Origin: Sciscionella sediminilitoris
GTDB taxonomy: Bacteria > Actinomycetota > Actinomycetes > Mycobacteriales > Pseudonocardiaceae
Assembly (NCBI RefSeq): GCF_000737195.2
Contig: NZ_JALM01000074.1
Span: forward strand, 1 to 64,000
DNA: 64,000 bases
Direction: 5' to 3'
Made by a program: the position numbers and the translations under genes. Each line of letters begins with the position of its first letter. The first letter of the stretch is position 1. The notes below the pieces were generated by a model. The model worked only from the letters and a program-made list of their open reading frames with translations. It made no database searches and was not told where the DNA came from. This document shows, in pieces, positions 33,993 to 42,673 of the stretch.

Positions 33993-34992
33993 CGGGACGC
34001 ACCTCCGGCGCACCCGGGTACGCGGCCACCCCGGCCCCTTCGGGAGCCTTTTCGGGTTCGCCGACCGGATTCCGCAGTACCCCGATCCCGGACGCCTCCA
34101 GTTCCACCACATCCCCGGGGCGGATCCAGCGGTCCAGTTCCAGTCCGCAGCCACCGCCGACGGTACCCAGCGCCAGGAACTCGCCCGGATACACCGGTTC
34201 GTCCAGCGAGGCCCAGGCCAGCACCTCGGCGAAGGAGAACTGCCGGTCCGCGGTGCTGCCGGAGGCCCACTCGGCACCGTTGACCCTCGCCGACATCCGC
34301 ACCGACCACTCGTCGACCTCGTCCATGGTCAGCACGCACGGCCCCATCGCGGTGCAGAAGTCCTTTCCCTTCGACGGGCCGATTCCCAGGCTCATCTCGA
34401 AGAACTGGATGTCCCGCGCGCTGACGTCGTTGAAGATCGTCACCCCGGCGATCTTGTCCGCGGCCTGTTCCGGGGTCAGGTCGCGGCCACCACCGGAGGT
34501 GAAGAAGCCGAGCTCCAGCTCGAAATCCAGCTGCGTGGTGTAGGACGGCCACAGCAGCGGTTCCTCCGGGCCGATCACCGTTTCGACGTTGGCCTTGTAG
34601 CAGATCGGCATCGCCGAGAAGGCGGGCGGCACCGCGAGTCCGGAACCGGTGGCGTGGTCGTTGTAGGTGAGATAGTCCCGGATCCGGCGCGGCCGGGGCA
34701 CCGGGGCGAGCAGCCGAACCCGGTCCCGGGACGGCATCGCCGACACCCCGTCCGCGGTGAGCTCGGTGCCGCGTTCGAGCGCCGCGGCCACGGTGTCCAC
34801 CGCACGCTGGGCGAGACCGCGCGCCTCGGCGCCGCCCTCGAAGAAGGCGATCATCTCGGTGGGCACCGCAGCCGCATCGGCGTCCCGCCGCACGGCCCGC
34901 AGGGTGCGCGCCGGATCCACCACCACCGCACCGTGCAGCACACCGATCCGCGGCCGCGGGGAGAACGAGGACACATAGGTGACCAGACGCAC
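33982..34992 (-). CDS. Fumarylacetoacetate hydrolase (FAH) family protein
   Basis: The GTG at 34992 is preceded by AAGGAGGCGTC, which is why I choose it over the ATG at 35010; the product has 336 residues. The fold cleaves C-C bonds or hydrates/decarboxylates dicarbonyl acids. Metal-binding acidic residues lie in DFELELGFFTS and FNDVSARDIQ, and the catalytic His region is DYLTYNDHATGSGL. SKGKDFCTAMGPC is a common FAH motif. As first gene of an operon with a CoA ligase and a metallohydrolase it suggests breakdown of an aromatic ring-cleavage product or keto acid. Confidence 0.88.
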   Translation of the reverse strand: MRLVTYVSSFSPRPRIGVLHGAVVVDPARTLRAVRRDADAAAVPTEMIAFFEGGAEARGLAQRAVDTVAAALERGTELTADGVSAMPSRDRVRLLAPVPRPRRIRDYLTYNDHATGSGLAVPPAFSAMPICYKANVETVIGPEEPLLWPSYTTQLDFELELGFFTSGGGRDLTPEQAADKIAGVTIFNDVSARDIQFFEMSLGIGPSKGKDFCTAMGPCVLTMDEVDEWSVRMSARVNGAEWASGSTADRQFSFAEVLAWASLDEPVYPGEFLALGTVGGGCGLELDRWIRPGDVVELEASGIGVLRNPVGEPEKAPEGAGVAAYPGAPEVRPGAH

Positions 34993-35015
34993 GACGCCTC
35001 CTTGGATCATGGTCC

Positions 35016-35038
35016 GAATTTGGATTCAAGTCCAATTC
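35016..35038. promoter_or_regulatory. Inverted repeat between FAH operon and TetR gene
   Basis: GAATTTGGA, six bases, TCCAATTC form an interrupted palindrome with perfect core TTGGA-N6-TCCAA. On the minus strand TTGGAC (35036-35031), 18 bp and CATGAT form a plausible promoter overlapping it. The divergent TetR gene at 35101 is the natural candidate to bind here. Confidence 0.5.
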
Positions 35039-35100
35039 GAAGCTAGGTCACCGCGAGGTCCCCGTCAAGCCCCGGTGCCCCCGGCTGGTTGACTGGGAGC

Positions 35101-35706
35101 ATGACCGCAGGCGCCACCGAACCCGGCAGCACCAGACGGTCGCGGCACCGCGAGGAGCGCAGCGACCGCATCTACCGTGCGGCGATCGAACTGTTCGTCG
35201 AGCGGGGTTTCGACAACGCCACCATGGACGAGATCGCCGAACGGGCCGATACCGCGCGCGCCACCGTGTTCAACCACTTCCAGCGCAAGTCCGCGTTCCT
35301 CGAGGAGTGGAGCCGCAGGCGGCGGGACCGCGCACTGACCGCGGTGCACGAGGAACGGCTCGACGGCAGGCCACTGCCCGAGATCCTGGCCCGGTACCTG
35401 GCCGAACTGGCCCGGGTCAGCGCCGATTCCCGGCAGGAGACCGTCGCCTGCATGGGTGCGGCGATCCACTCCACCAACGTGTTCGCGGATTCCGAGCTCG
35501 CACACCAGTTCAGCCAACTCATGACCCCCGCCGCGCAGGCGGGCGAGCTCCGTTCCGGAGCGGACACCGAACAGGCCGGGCTGGTGCTGGCCAGCGCCTA
35601 CCTCGCCACGCTCAGCACGTGGATCGCCACCGACCCCGCACCCTTCGATCTGGAACAGCGGTTGCTCGATTCGCTCGGCATGATCCTGCACGGAACGCTT
35701 CGCTGA
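35101..35706 (+). CDS. TetR family transcriptional regulator
   Basis: The ATG at 35101 follows GGGAGC and gives 201 residues. Helix-turn-helix: DRIYRAAIELFVERGFDNATMDEIAERADTARATVFNHFQRKSAFLEEW in two overlapping pieces, with recognition helix ARATVFNHF. A basic N-terminus (TRRSRHREERS) precedes it. It is divergent from the FAH/CoA ligase/MBL operon and probably represses it, with an acyl-CoA or aromatic intermediate as inducer; this is inference from position. Confidence 0.88.
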   Translation: MTAGATEPGSTRRSRHREERSDRIYRAAIELFVERGFDNATMDEIAERADTARATVFNHFQRKSAFLEEWSRRRRDRALTAVHEERLDGRPLPEILARYLAELARVSADSRQETVACMGAAIHSTNVFADSELAHQFSQLMTPAAQAGELRSGADTEQAGLVLASAYLATLSTWIATDPAPFDLEQRLLDSLGMILHGTLR

Positions 35707-35719
35707 ACGGGTGCCGCCG

Positions 35720-36319
35720 TCATCCGGTGTAGGTCGCCAGAATCGTGGCGCTGTCCCGGGCGACCGGAATCTGGGTGGCGCACAGTCGCGGATGCTCGAG
35801 CCAATACAGCCGGGCGGTATCGGGCCGTCCCGCATGACTGGGCGGCCAGCTCGTCAACGGCGTGAAGTCGTCGATCACCAGCACACCGCCCGGGTTCATC
35901 CAGTCCGCCGGATCGAGCGGCGGTTCCTCTCCTTTGCCCTGACCGCCGCCGTCGAGCACCAGCAGATCGAACGGGCCGGACGCGCGCAGCAGGCGCCAGT
36001 CACCGGTGCGCACCGAAATATCGGTGCCCTGGAACACTTCCCGGGCCGCGGCCGCGCGCACGGGCTCGCGTTCGACACCGGTCAGCCGCGCACCGGGATG
36101 CGCTCCGCCGGCCAGCCAGGCGAGCCCCACGCCGTATCCGGTTCCGGTCTCTCCGATGTTTCCCGGTCCGATCCCGCCGGCGAGCAGGCGCAGCAACTCG
36201 CCTTGGCCCGGGAGGCAGCAGTACGCGAATCCGGCCTCCCTCGCCCGCCCGAGCGCGGATCCGACTAGCGGCGGCAGGCCCTCGATTCCCGCATAGGCGG
36301 CGGTTCCCTGTTCGGTCAT
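35720..36319 (-). CDS. Class I SAM-dependent methyltransferase (O-methyltransferase-like)
   Basis: This 199-residue protein has the SAM motif NIGETGTGYGVGLAWLA (E-x-G-T-G-x-G), the acidic end of strand 2 in TGVEREP, and the strand-4 motif FDLLVLDGGGQ. VLVIDDFTP resembles the metal-binding region of catechol-type O-methyltransferases. The target molecule cannot be read from sequence. It is divergent from the peptidase E gene with about 75 bases between starts. Confidence 0.82.
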   Translation of the reverse strand: MTEQGTAAYAGIEGLPPLVGSALGRAREAGFAYCCLPGQGELLRLLAGGIGPGNIGETGTGYGVGLAWLAGGAHPGARLTGVEREPVRAAAAREVFQGTDISVRTGDWRLLRASGPFDLLVLDGGGQGKGEEPPLDPADWMNPGGVLVIDDFTPLTSWPPSHAGRPDTARLYWLEHPRLCATQIPVARDSATILATYTG

Positions 36320-36393
36320 GGCGCACCCCTGCCTTCGATCCCGGCGACGGTCCGGTCGTAGTCTTCGTCCGAGCGAACGGGAGGGTATTCCAC

Positions 36394-37149
36394 ATGCGAT
36401 TGCTGCTGTTGTCCAACTCCACGAACCACGGTGCCGGGCGGTTCTCGCACGCCCGCGAGGCGCTCGCGGAGCACTACGGTGGACGCACCGTTTCCTTCGT
36501 GCCGTACGCGCTCGCCGATCACGACCGGTACACCGAACTGGTGCGCGAGGGGTTCGCGGCGGCGGGTGTCGAGGTGCGCCCGGTGCACCGGAGCGCGGAT
36601 CCGGCCGCCGAACTGCGCGCCGCGGAGGCGGTGTTCATCGGCGGTGGCAACTCGTTCCGGCTGCTGCGCACGATGCAGCGGCTCGGGCTGCTCGACGCGA
36701 TCCGTTCCGCGGTACGCGGTGGGGCGCCCTACGGCGGGGCGAGCGCAGGAACGAACATGGCCTGCCCGAGCCTGCGCACCACCAACGATATGCCGATCGT
36801 GACACCGGACGGGTTCGAAACCCTTGGCCTGATCGGATTCCAGATCAACCCGCACTACCTGGATCCGGTCGGCGGCTCCACGCACATGGGCGAGACGCGC
36901 GAGCAGCGCCTCGCGGAATTCCACGAGGAGAACGACGTTCCGGTGCTCGGCCTGCGCGAGGGCACCTGGCTGCGGGTGAACGGCGAGTCGATCACCCTGC
37001 ACGGCGGCGCGGCCCGGCTGTTCCGGCGCGGAACCGAACCGGAGGAACACCGGGACGGGACGGATCTGTCCTTCCTGGCCGGGGTCGAGTCCACTTTCGA
37101 CATCCGGGACCGACCCCTCAGCGGCCGCGATGGGTCAGCCGCAGGCTGA
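36394..37149 (+). CDS. pepE: Peptidase E (alpha-aspartyl dipeptidase, S51)
   Basis: This 251-residue serine peptidase cleaves Asp-X dipeptides in the cytoplasm. RLLLLSNSTNHGAG and FIGGGNSFRLLRTMQ are family signatures; the nucleophile Ser is in YGGASAGTNMACP, and FQINPHYLDP supplies the His of the triad. The length is slightly above the 229 residues of the E. coli enzyme because of a C-terminal extension. GGGAGGG lies seven bases upstream of the start. Its 3' end overlaps the IclR gene by 32 bases. Confidence 0.92.
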   Translation: MRLLLLSNSTNHGAGRFSHAREALAEHYGGRTVSFVPYALADHDRYTELVREGFAAAGVEVRPVHRSADPAAELRAAEAVFIGGGNSFRLLRTMQRLGLLDAIRSAVRGGAPYGGASAGTNMACPSLRTTNDMPIVTPDGFETLGLIGFQINPHYLDPVGGSTHMGETREQRLAEFHEENDVPVLGLREGTWLRVNGESITLHGGAARLFRRGTEPEEHRDGTDLSFLAGVESTFDIRDRPLSGRDGSAAG

Positions 37150-37909
37150 TCCGCTCACTGGCCGAGCGCAGCGCGTCCACCCAGTCGCTCGGGTGCTCAC
37201 CGAGGCGCTCCTTCGGCCAGCCGACGCTGAGGCTGGCATACGGTTCCTCGCGCAGGAAAACTGGAACGGCGAGGGTGGCGACCCCCTCGTCGTACTCGCC
37301 CTCGGTGTAGGCCCAGCCCCGCGCGCGCACCTCGGCGAACTGGCGCTCCAGCTGACCGAGATCGGTGGCGGTGTTCGCGGTGAACCGGGCAAGCGGGCGG
37401 TCGGTGAACAGCCTTTTGCGCTGCGCGAAGGGAAGGAACGCGTAATAGGCCTTGCTGGTGGCACCCGCGTGCGCCGGATAGAGCTCGTTCACCATCGGAT
37501 AGTCCCGCAGCCGTCCGTGCTCCCCCTCCGCGACGAGCACGGTGCGCATGTGCGCGCTGTCCGGGAGCGCGAACAGGATGTTCTGCCCGGTGAACGCGGC
37601 CAGCTCGTCCAGCACCGGCTGGGCGAGCAGGCCGAGCGCCCCGACCTGGTCCCAGACCCGCCCGAGATACAGCGCGGCCGGGCCGATCCGGTAGCGGCGG
37701 CTGGAGTCGTCGCGCACCAGGAATCCGCGGTGGGTGAGCGCGGCCAGCAGGCGCTGTGCGGTCGAGGTGTGCAGGCCGAACGCGCGGGAGATCTCGGTGA
37801 CGCCCCATTCCGGGCTCTCCCGGTCGAAGGCGAGCAGGATGCGCAGCGCCCGGTCCACGGTCTGCGGAAGCCCCGCGGGGGTGCTCGGGTCGGTTCGAAA
37901 ATCGAGCAT
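37118..37909 (-). CDS. IclR family transcriptional regulator
   Basis: The ATG at 37909, preceded by GGGGG, gives 263 residues. The winged helix (VDRALRILLAFDRESPEWGVTEISRAFGLHTSTAQRLLAAL, in parts) has recognition helix HTSTAQRLLAALTHRGF. The effector domain includes SAHMRTVLVAEG and the conserved ATSKAYYAFLP and GVATLAVPVF motifs. It is divergent from the DUF1177 operon and likely controls it. A short palindrome at 37931-37944 lies just upstream of its start. Confidence 0.9.
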   Translation of the reverse strand: MLDFRTDPSTPAGLPQTVDRALRILLAFDRESPEWGVTEISRAFGLHTSTAQRLLAALTHRGFLVRDDSSRRYRIGPAALYLGRVWDQVGALGLLAQPVLDELAAFTGQNILFALPDSAHMRTVLVAEGEHGRLRDYPMVNELYPAHAGATSKAYYAFLPFAQRKRLFTDRPLARFTANTATDLGQLERQFAEVRARGWAYTEGEYDEGVATLAVPVFLREEPYASLSVGWPKERLGEHPSDWVDALRSASERISLRLTHRGR

Positions 37910-37930
37910 GCCCCCATTTTGCATATAGTG

Positions 37931-37944
37931 GGACATTCTTGTCC
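37931..37944. promoter_or_regulatory. GGACA-N4-TGTCC palindrome in IclR/DUF1177 intergenic region
   Basis: GGACATTCTTGTCC has perfect 5-bp arms around four bases. It lies 22 bases upstream of the IclR start and about 100 bases before the DUF1177 gene, a typical position for an IclR operator. Confidence 0.4.
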
Positions 37945-38044
37945 GGTTCGCCCCCATCGGTGCACCGTGGTGCGGGGATCGCGGAGAGGGCCACAAGCCT
38001 GCGCGAAAGTACTGTCACGGTCAGAAGTTTCGAGGTATTACCGC

Positions 38045-39004
38045 ATGCTCAAGTTCGTCCTCGACGTGCTGGATCGGCTGGACGATCCACGGGTCGACGG
38101 TGCCGCCATGGTGTCCTATCTGGACGGTATCGCCGGTGAGAGTGGTCTGACGCACACCGAACGGGTGCACGGCGGGCAGGGGCACACCGATTTCGTCCAG
38201 GTACGGATCCCGGGCACCGCGGGCCGCGCCGCCGGCGGGGAGGCGCCCACGCTCGGCGTGATCGGGCGCCTCGGCGGGGTCGGCGCCCGGCCCGAGGTGA
38301 CCGGTTTCGTCTCCGATGGGGACGGTGCCGCCGCTGCCTTCTCCGCGGCAGCCAAACTGCTCGCCATGCGGGCCCGCGGTGACGTGCTCACCGGCGATGT
38401 GCTGATCAGCACGCACGTCTGCCCGGACGCGCCGACCCTGGCGCACGATCCGGTGCCGTTCATGAACTCTCCGGTGGACATGGCCACCATGAACGAGCAC
38501 GAGGTCTCCGCCGAGATGGAGGCGGTGCTCTCCATCGACACCACCAAGGGCAACCGGATCATCAACCACAAGGGGCTCGCACTCTCCCCCACCGTCAAGC
38601 AGGGCTGGGTGCTGCGCGTCTCCGAGCGGCTGAACGGCCTGCTCGAGACGGTGACCGGGGAGCCGAGCGTGACCTATCCGGTGACCATGCAGGACATCAC
38701 CCCGTACGGCAACGGGGTGCACCACATCAACTCCATCCTGCAGCCCGCGACGGCCACCGAGGCACCGGTCGCCGGGCTGGCGATCGTGTCCGCGGCCACG
38801 GTGGCCGGTTGCGCCACCGGAGCGAGCCACGAGACCGATATCGCCGCCGCGGCACGGTATGCGGTGGAGGTCGCGCGGGAATTCGGTGCGGGCACACTGA
38901 ATTTCCACGACGAGCAGGAGTTCGCCACGCTGCTGGCCCGGTACGGATCCATGCGCCGCCTGCAGACCATGGGCGAGCCGCAACCCAGCGAAGCGACGGC
39001 ATAG
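38045..39004 (+). CDS. DUF1177 family protein
   Basis: This 319-residue protein is recognisable as DUF1177 from PTLGVIGRLGGVGARPEVTGFVSDGDGA, THVCPDAPTLAHDPVPFMNSPVDMATMN and DTTKGNRIINHKGLALSPTVKQGW (each quoted in family-typical pieces). Members of this family are uncharacterised; the many conserved Asp, His, Asn and Glu residues look like those of a metal-dependent hydrolase, but I do not know a proven activity. It is encoded directly before an NCS1-type permease and an M20 peptidase, so it probably acts in uptake and breakdown of the same compound. Confidence 0.85.
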   Translation: MLKFVLDVLDRLDDPRVDGAAMVSYLDGIAGESGLTHTERVHGGQGHTDFVQVRIPGTAGRAAGGEAPTLGVIGRLGGVGARPEVTGFVSDGDGAAAAFSAAAKLLAMRARGDVLTGDVLISTHVCPDAPTLAHDPVPFMNSPVDMATMNEHEVSAEMEAVLSIDTTKGNRIINHKGLALSPTVKQGWVLRVSERLNGLLETVTGEPSVTYPVTMQDITPYGNGVHHINSILQPATATEAPVAGLAIVSAATVAGCATGASHETDIAAAARYAVEVAREFGAGTLNFHDEQEFATLLARYGSMRRLQTMGEPQPSEATA

Positions 39005-40324
39005 ATGGCCACCCAGACCAAACGGCTCGGCAACGACGACCACTCGCTGCGCCGCGTGCCCCGCTCGGCCCGGTACGGCTTCGGCTCGATGCTGTTGCAG
39101 TGGCTCGGCCAGTCCGGATCGCTCTCCCAGTTCGTGCTCGGCGCCACCCTCGGCGTGGGAATGGGATTCTGGCAGGCATTCCTCGCGTTCACCCTCGGCG
39201 CGGTGACCCTCGAGGTGGTGATCTTCTTCATCGGCCTCGCCGGTCAGCGCGAGGGACTCACCATGACCATCCTGACCCGGTTCGCCGGTTTCGGGCGCAA
39301 CGGATCCGCTCTGGTCTCGCTGATGATCGCGGTCAGCATGATCGGCTGGTTCGGCGTGCAGAACGGGATCTTCGGCAACAGCATGGTCGAGCTGGTGGGC
39401 GGTCCCGTGTGGCTGTGGTGCGCGCTTTCCGGTGTGGTGCTCACCGTCCTGGTGATCTACGGCTTCAAATACATGATGTGGCTGGCGAAGATCGCGGTTC
39501 CGCTGTTCTTCGCCCTGGTCGCCTGGAGTGTGATCAGCACGCTTTCCCAGCACGACATCGGGGAACTGATCGCGAAACAGCCGAGTGGGCCGCTGCTGTC
39601 CATCCCGGCGGCGGCCACGATCGTCGCGGGCGGGTTCATGGCGGGCGCCATCGTGGCCCCGGACATGACCCGGTACAACTCCAAGGGCTGGCACGTGCTG
39701 CTGCAGAGCTCGTGCACGATGATCGTCAGCGAGTACCTGGTCGGCATGACCGGTGTGCTGCTCGGTCACCTGGTGGGCACCAGCGATGTGTCCCACATCG
39801 TGCTGTCCACCTCCGGCATCGTCGGCCTGATCGTGGTCATCCTGTCCACGGCGAAGATCAACGACTGGAACCTCTACGGTGCCTCGCTCGGCGTGGTGAA
39901 CTTCGTGTACACGGTGTTCGGTAAGCGCATGCACCGGGCGAGCGTCACCCTGGTGATCGGGGTGCTCGGCACGGTGCTGTCCGCGCTGGGATTCCTGGAC
40001 CACTTCAAGTCGTTCCTGTCCATCCTGGGTGTGGCGATCCCACCGGTCGGCGGGATCATCGTCGCCGAATACTGGGTGGGGCGCCGGATGCGCGGGGCGC
40101 TGGACGAGACGAGGGCGAGCGAGACCATGCCGCGGGTGGTGCCGACCTGGGTGCCCGTGGTCCTGGTGATCTGGGCGGCCAGCTTCTGCGTCGGGTTCTT
40201 CGTGGACTGGGGTATCCCGGTGCTCAACTCGCTGGTGACCGCGTTCGTGCTGTACGTTCTCGCCTCGCTGACCGGTCTGGTGCGCCCGTGGGGAACGTCC
40301 GAAATGGAGGAACACGTTGACTGA
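39005..40324 (+). CDS. NCS1-type permease (cytosine/purine/allantoin permease-like)
   Basis: This 439-residue membrane protein starts on the base after the DUF1177 stop (TAGATG). It has about twelve hydrophobic segments; GFGSMLLQWLGQSGSLSQFVLGATLGVGM and FFIGLAGQREGLTMTILTRFAGFGRNGS fit NCS1 and CodB-like cytosine permeases, which import nucleobases or related heterocycles with protons. The mid-section AGAIVAPDMTRYNSKGWHVLL is also typical. The substrate here may not be a nucleobase, given its partners. Confidence 0.87.
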   Translation: MATQTKRLGNDDHSLRRVPRSARYGFGSMLLQWLGQSGSLSQFVLGATLGVGMGFWQAFLAFTLGAVTLEVVIFFIGLAGQREGLTMTILTRFAGFGRNGSALVSLMIAVSMIGWFGVQNGIFGNSMVELVGGPVWLWCALSGVVLTVLVIYGFKYMMWLAKIAVPLFFALVAWSVISTLSQHDIGELIAKQPSGPLLSIPAAATIVAGGFMAGAIVAPDMTRYNSKGWHVLLQSSCTMIVSEYLVGMTGVLLGHLVGTSDVSHIVLSTSGIVGLIVVILSTAKINDWNLYGASLGVVNFVYTVFGKRMHRASVTLVIGVLGTVLSALGFLDHFKSFLSILGVAIPPVGGIIVAEYWVGRRMRGALDETRASETMPRVVPTWVPVVLVIWAASFCVGFFVDWGIPVLNSLVTAFVLYVLASLTGLVRPWGTSEMEEHVD

Positions 40325-41603
40325 CGCCGAATCCGAGGTCGTGGACCTGTGCCGGGATCTGCTGCGGATCGACAGCTCCAACCCGACGAGCGATGAGCGC
40401 GCCACCGCCGAATACGTCGCGGAAAAGCTCGCCGATGCGGGCATCGAACCGGAGATCGTGGAAAGCGAACCGGGCCGGGCCAGCGTGTTCGGCCGCATCG
40501 AGGGCAGGGATCCGGGCCGTGGCGCGCTGCTGCTGCACGGGCACCTCGATGTCGTTCCCGCCGACCCGGCCGAATGGACGGTGCACCCGTTCTCCGGGGA
40601 GATCCGCGAGGACTGCCTGTGGGGGCGCGGCGCGATCGACATGAAGGACTTCGACGCGGTCACCCTCGCCACCGCGAGGGAACTGGCCCGCACCGGGGAG
40701 AAACCCGCGCGGGACATCGTGTTCGGCTACCTCGCCGATGAGGAGGGCGGCGGGCGCTTGGGGTCGCACTGGCTGGTGCGCAACCGCCCGGACCTGTTCG
40801 ACGGGGTGACCGAGGCGATCACCGAGGGCGGTGGGGTCTCCTTCGAACTCGGCGAGGGCAAGCGGCTGTACCCCATCGAATGCGCCCAGCGGGGGCAGGC
40901 CTGGCTGCGGCTGATCGCCACCGGCCGCGCGGGCCACGGTTCCTCGCCGAACGACGAGAACGCGGTCACCGATCTCGCGGAATCCCTGGCCCGCATCGGC
41001 AGGCACCGGTTCCCGGTCCGGCTGATCGAACCGGTCCGGGTGCTGCTGGAGAAGGCCGCGGAACTGCTCGGCGTGGAGTTCGACGCGGACGATGTGCCCG
41101 CGAGCCTGGAGCGGATGCCACAGGTGGCCCCGCTGGTGGAGGTGATCCTGCGGAACTCCGCCAATCCCACCATGATCGAGGGCGGATACCAGACGAACGT
41201 GATCCCCGGAACCGCCAGCGCCGCAGTGGACGGACGCTTCCTGCCCGGGGGCGAACAGGAACTGCTGGACACCATCGACTCGCTGCTGCTGCCCTCGGTG
41301 CGCCGGGAGTTCATCCACCGCGATGTGGCCATGGAGACCGAGTTCACCGGTGATCTGGTGGACGCCATGTGCGCGGCGATCCAGCAGGAGGACCCGGAAG
41401 GGCACCCGGCGCCGTACTGCAATGCGGGCGGCACCGACAACAAGGCGATGGCCACGATCGGCATCAAGGGCTTCGGTTTCAAGGCCCTGCGGGTTCCCCC
41501 GGAACTGCCCTATTCGCGCATGTTCCACGGGGTGGACGAGCGCATTCCGCTGGAATCGCTGCGGTTCGCCACCCGTGTGTTCGGCCGCCTGGTCCGCGGC
41601 TGA
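40317..41603 (+). CDS. M20 family peptidase/deacylase (ArgE/DapE/aminoacylase type)
   Basis: I take the TTG at 40317 as start: GGAGGAAC lies eight bases upstream and the frame overlaps the permease stop by eight bases. The 428-residue product has LLLHGHLDVVPAD, WGRGAIDMKDF, the catalytic LADEEGGG and C-terminal YSRMFHGVDERIPLE, the zinc-ligand set of the ArgE/DapE branch. RAGHGSSPNDENAVTDL begins the dimerisation domain. It hydrolyses an amide bond, such as an N-acyl amino acid or a short peptide; the operon suggests it works on the imported compound. Confidence 0.9.
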   Translation: MTDAESEVVDLCRDLLRIDSSNPTSDERATAEYVAEKLADAGIEPEIVESEPGRASVFGRIEGRDPGRGALLLHGHLDVVPADPAEWTVHPFSGEIREDCLWGRGAIDMKDFDAVTLATARELARTGEKPARDIVFGYLADEEGGGRLGSHWLVRNRPDLFDGVTEAITEGGGVSFELGEGKRLYPIECAQRGQAWLRLIATGRAGHGSSPNDENAVTDLAESLARIGRHRFPVRLIEPVRVLLEKAAELLGVEFDADDVPASLERMPQVAPLVEVILRNSANPTMIEGGYQTNVIPGTASAAVDGRFLPGGEQELLDTIDSLLLPSVRREFIHRDVAMETEFTGDLVDAMCAAIQQEDPEGHPAPYCNAGGTDNKAMATIGIKGFGFKALRVPPELPYSRMFHGVDERIPLESLRFATRVFGRLVRG

Positions 41604-41614
41604 GCCCCGCCGCG

Positions 41615-42619
41615 CTACACGGTGGCGACCGGGGTCACCGGTGAGCCGACCGCACCGGGCAGGTTCAGCGGTGGCGCGGTGAGCAGGAACCGGGACCGTT
41701 CCCGTTCCCGCAGCCACGCGCCGAGTTCGGTGAGGTACCACAGCTCGCCGAGCGGAATGCCGAGTTTGAACAGGCAGTGCGCGTGCAGCGGAAGGGCGTG
41801 TTCCGCACCGGGAGGCGGCGCCATGCTGAAGGCTTCGACGGCGTGGTTGTCCGCCGCGATCGCCGAGATTCCGCTGTCGGTGATCCACCGCAGCAGGCGC
41901 TCGTCCCGGCTGTCGAGCACCGCGCAGCTGGTGTCCAGCCGCTCCTGGGTGAGCTCCGCGCCGAGTTCGAGGACGACCTCCGCCAGACCGGTGTACAGGC
42001 ACAGGATGTCCCCTGGTTCCACGGTGACGTGCTGGGCTTCCATGATCTCGGTCAGCTGTTCGTAGCCGACCGCGACCCGTTCCCTGCCGTACACCCGCTC
42101 CAGATCCAGCAGCACGCCGCGGCCCTGCATCCCGGTCGCGGCGATGGTCTCGATCCCGAGCGCATCGGCGTGCGGGCGCACCGAACCGGACGGGTCCCCG
42201 ATGACGTGCTCCCCGCCCCGGTGACCGTTGTAGTAGGCGACGACCGGCTCACCGGTTCCGTCCAGGTCGAACATGGAACCGGCGTGCGCGAAGGAATCCC
42301 ACTGCGTGGAGTACTGCAGGTGGATGGTGGCCAGGTCGTCGCTGACCACATCCGGGACCGCGGGCAGGAAATGGTTGTTGTGCCCCAGAGCGGTGCTGGC
42401 CAGTTCCGGTGGCTTGCGCGGACCGTGGGCGTACTCCCCCTTCGGGAAGTCCAGCGGCAGGCTCAGCGGAAACGCGATTCCCTCGCGGACCTCGGCTGCC
42501 GCGGCACGGCGGCGCTGCGCGGTGATCAGGTTGAGGCGGCCGATCTCGTCGTCCGCGCCGAATTCTCCCCAGTTCGAGCCCTCCGGGCGGTTCTTCCAAC
42601 GCTGCATGAGATCGATCAT
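41615..42619 (-). CDS. Cyclase family protein (kynurenine formamidase-like fold)
   Basis: Starting at the ATG at 42619 (an ATG at 42607 is an alternative) the product has 334 residues. It matches the Cyclase/formamidase family: EFGADDEIGRLNLIT, the metal motif QWDSFAHAGSMFD (the H-x-x-x/H-x-x-x-D type motif is here partly altered), GRGVLLDLERV and the C-terminal NHAVEAFSMAPP with His near the metal site. Members hydrolyse amides or lactones or are of unknown role. It is divergent from an HxlR regulator that probably controls it. Confidence 0.82.
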   Translation of the reverse strand: MIDLMQRWKNRPEGSNWGEFGADDEIGRLNLITAQRRRAAAAEVREGIAFPLSLPLDFPKGEYAHGPRKPPELASTALGHNNHFLPAVPDVVSDDLATIHLQYSTQWDSFAHAGSMFDLDGTGEPVVAYYNGHRGGEHVIGDPSGSVRPHADALGIETIAATGMQGRGVLLDLERVYGRERVAVGYEQLTEIMEAQHVTVEPGDILCLYTGLAEVVLELGAELTQERLDTSCAVLDSRDERLLRWITDSGISAIAADNHAVEAFSMAPPPGAEHALPLHAHCLFKLGIPLGELWYLTELGAWLRERERSRFLLTAPPLNLPGAVGSPVTPVATV

Positions 42620-42636
42620 GCCCGCACCGGTTTCGG

Positions 42637-42672
42637 TTGTGAAGAAGGCACCTTTCGGATATATAGGTACCT
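42637..42672 (+). promoter_or_regulatory. HxlR promoter with paired AGGYACCT operators
   Basis: TTGTGA (42637-42642), 17 bp and TATATA (42660-42665) form a strong promoter whose start would fall at about 42672, two bases before the ATG of the regulator, giving a leaderless mRNA. AGGCACCT (42646-42653) lies in the spacer and the palindrome AGGTACCT (42665-42672) at the start site, 19 bases apart centre to centre. Both would suit an autoregulatory HxlR dimer pair. Confidence 0.6.
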
Positions 42673-42673
42673 G

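Noticed and set aside
38021-40717. An 898-codon open frame on the minus strand opposite the DUF1177 and permease genes
   Set aside because: It is the antisense shadow of well-supported plus-strand genes; GC-rich codon bias keeps the opposite frame open, and the product is a low-complexity His/Arg/Gln-rich string.
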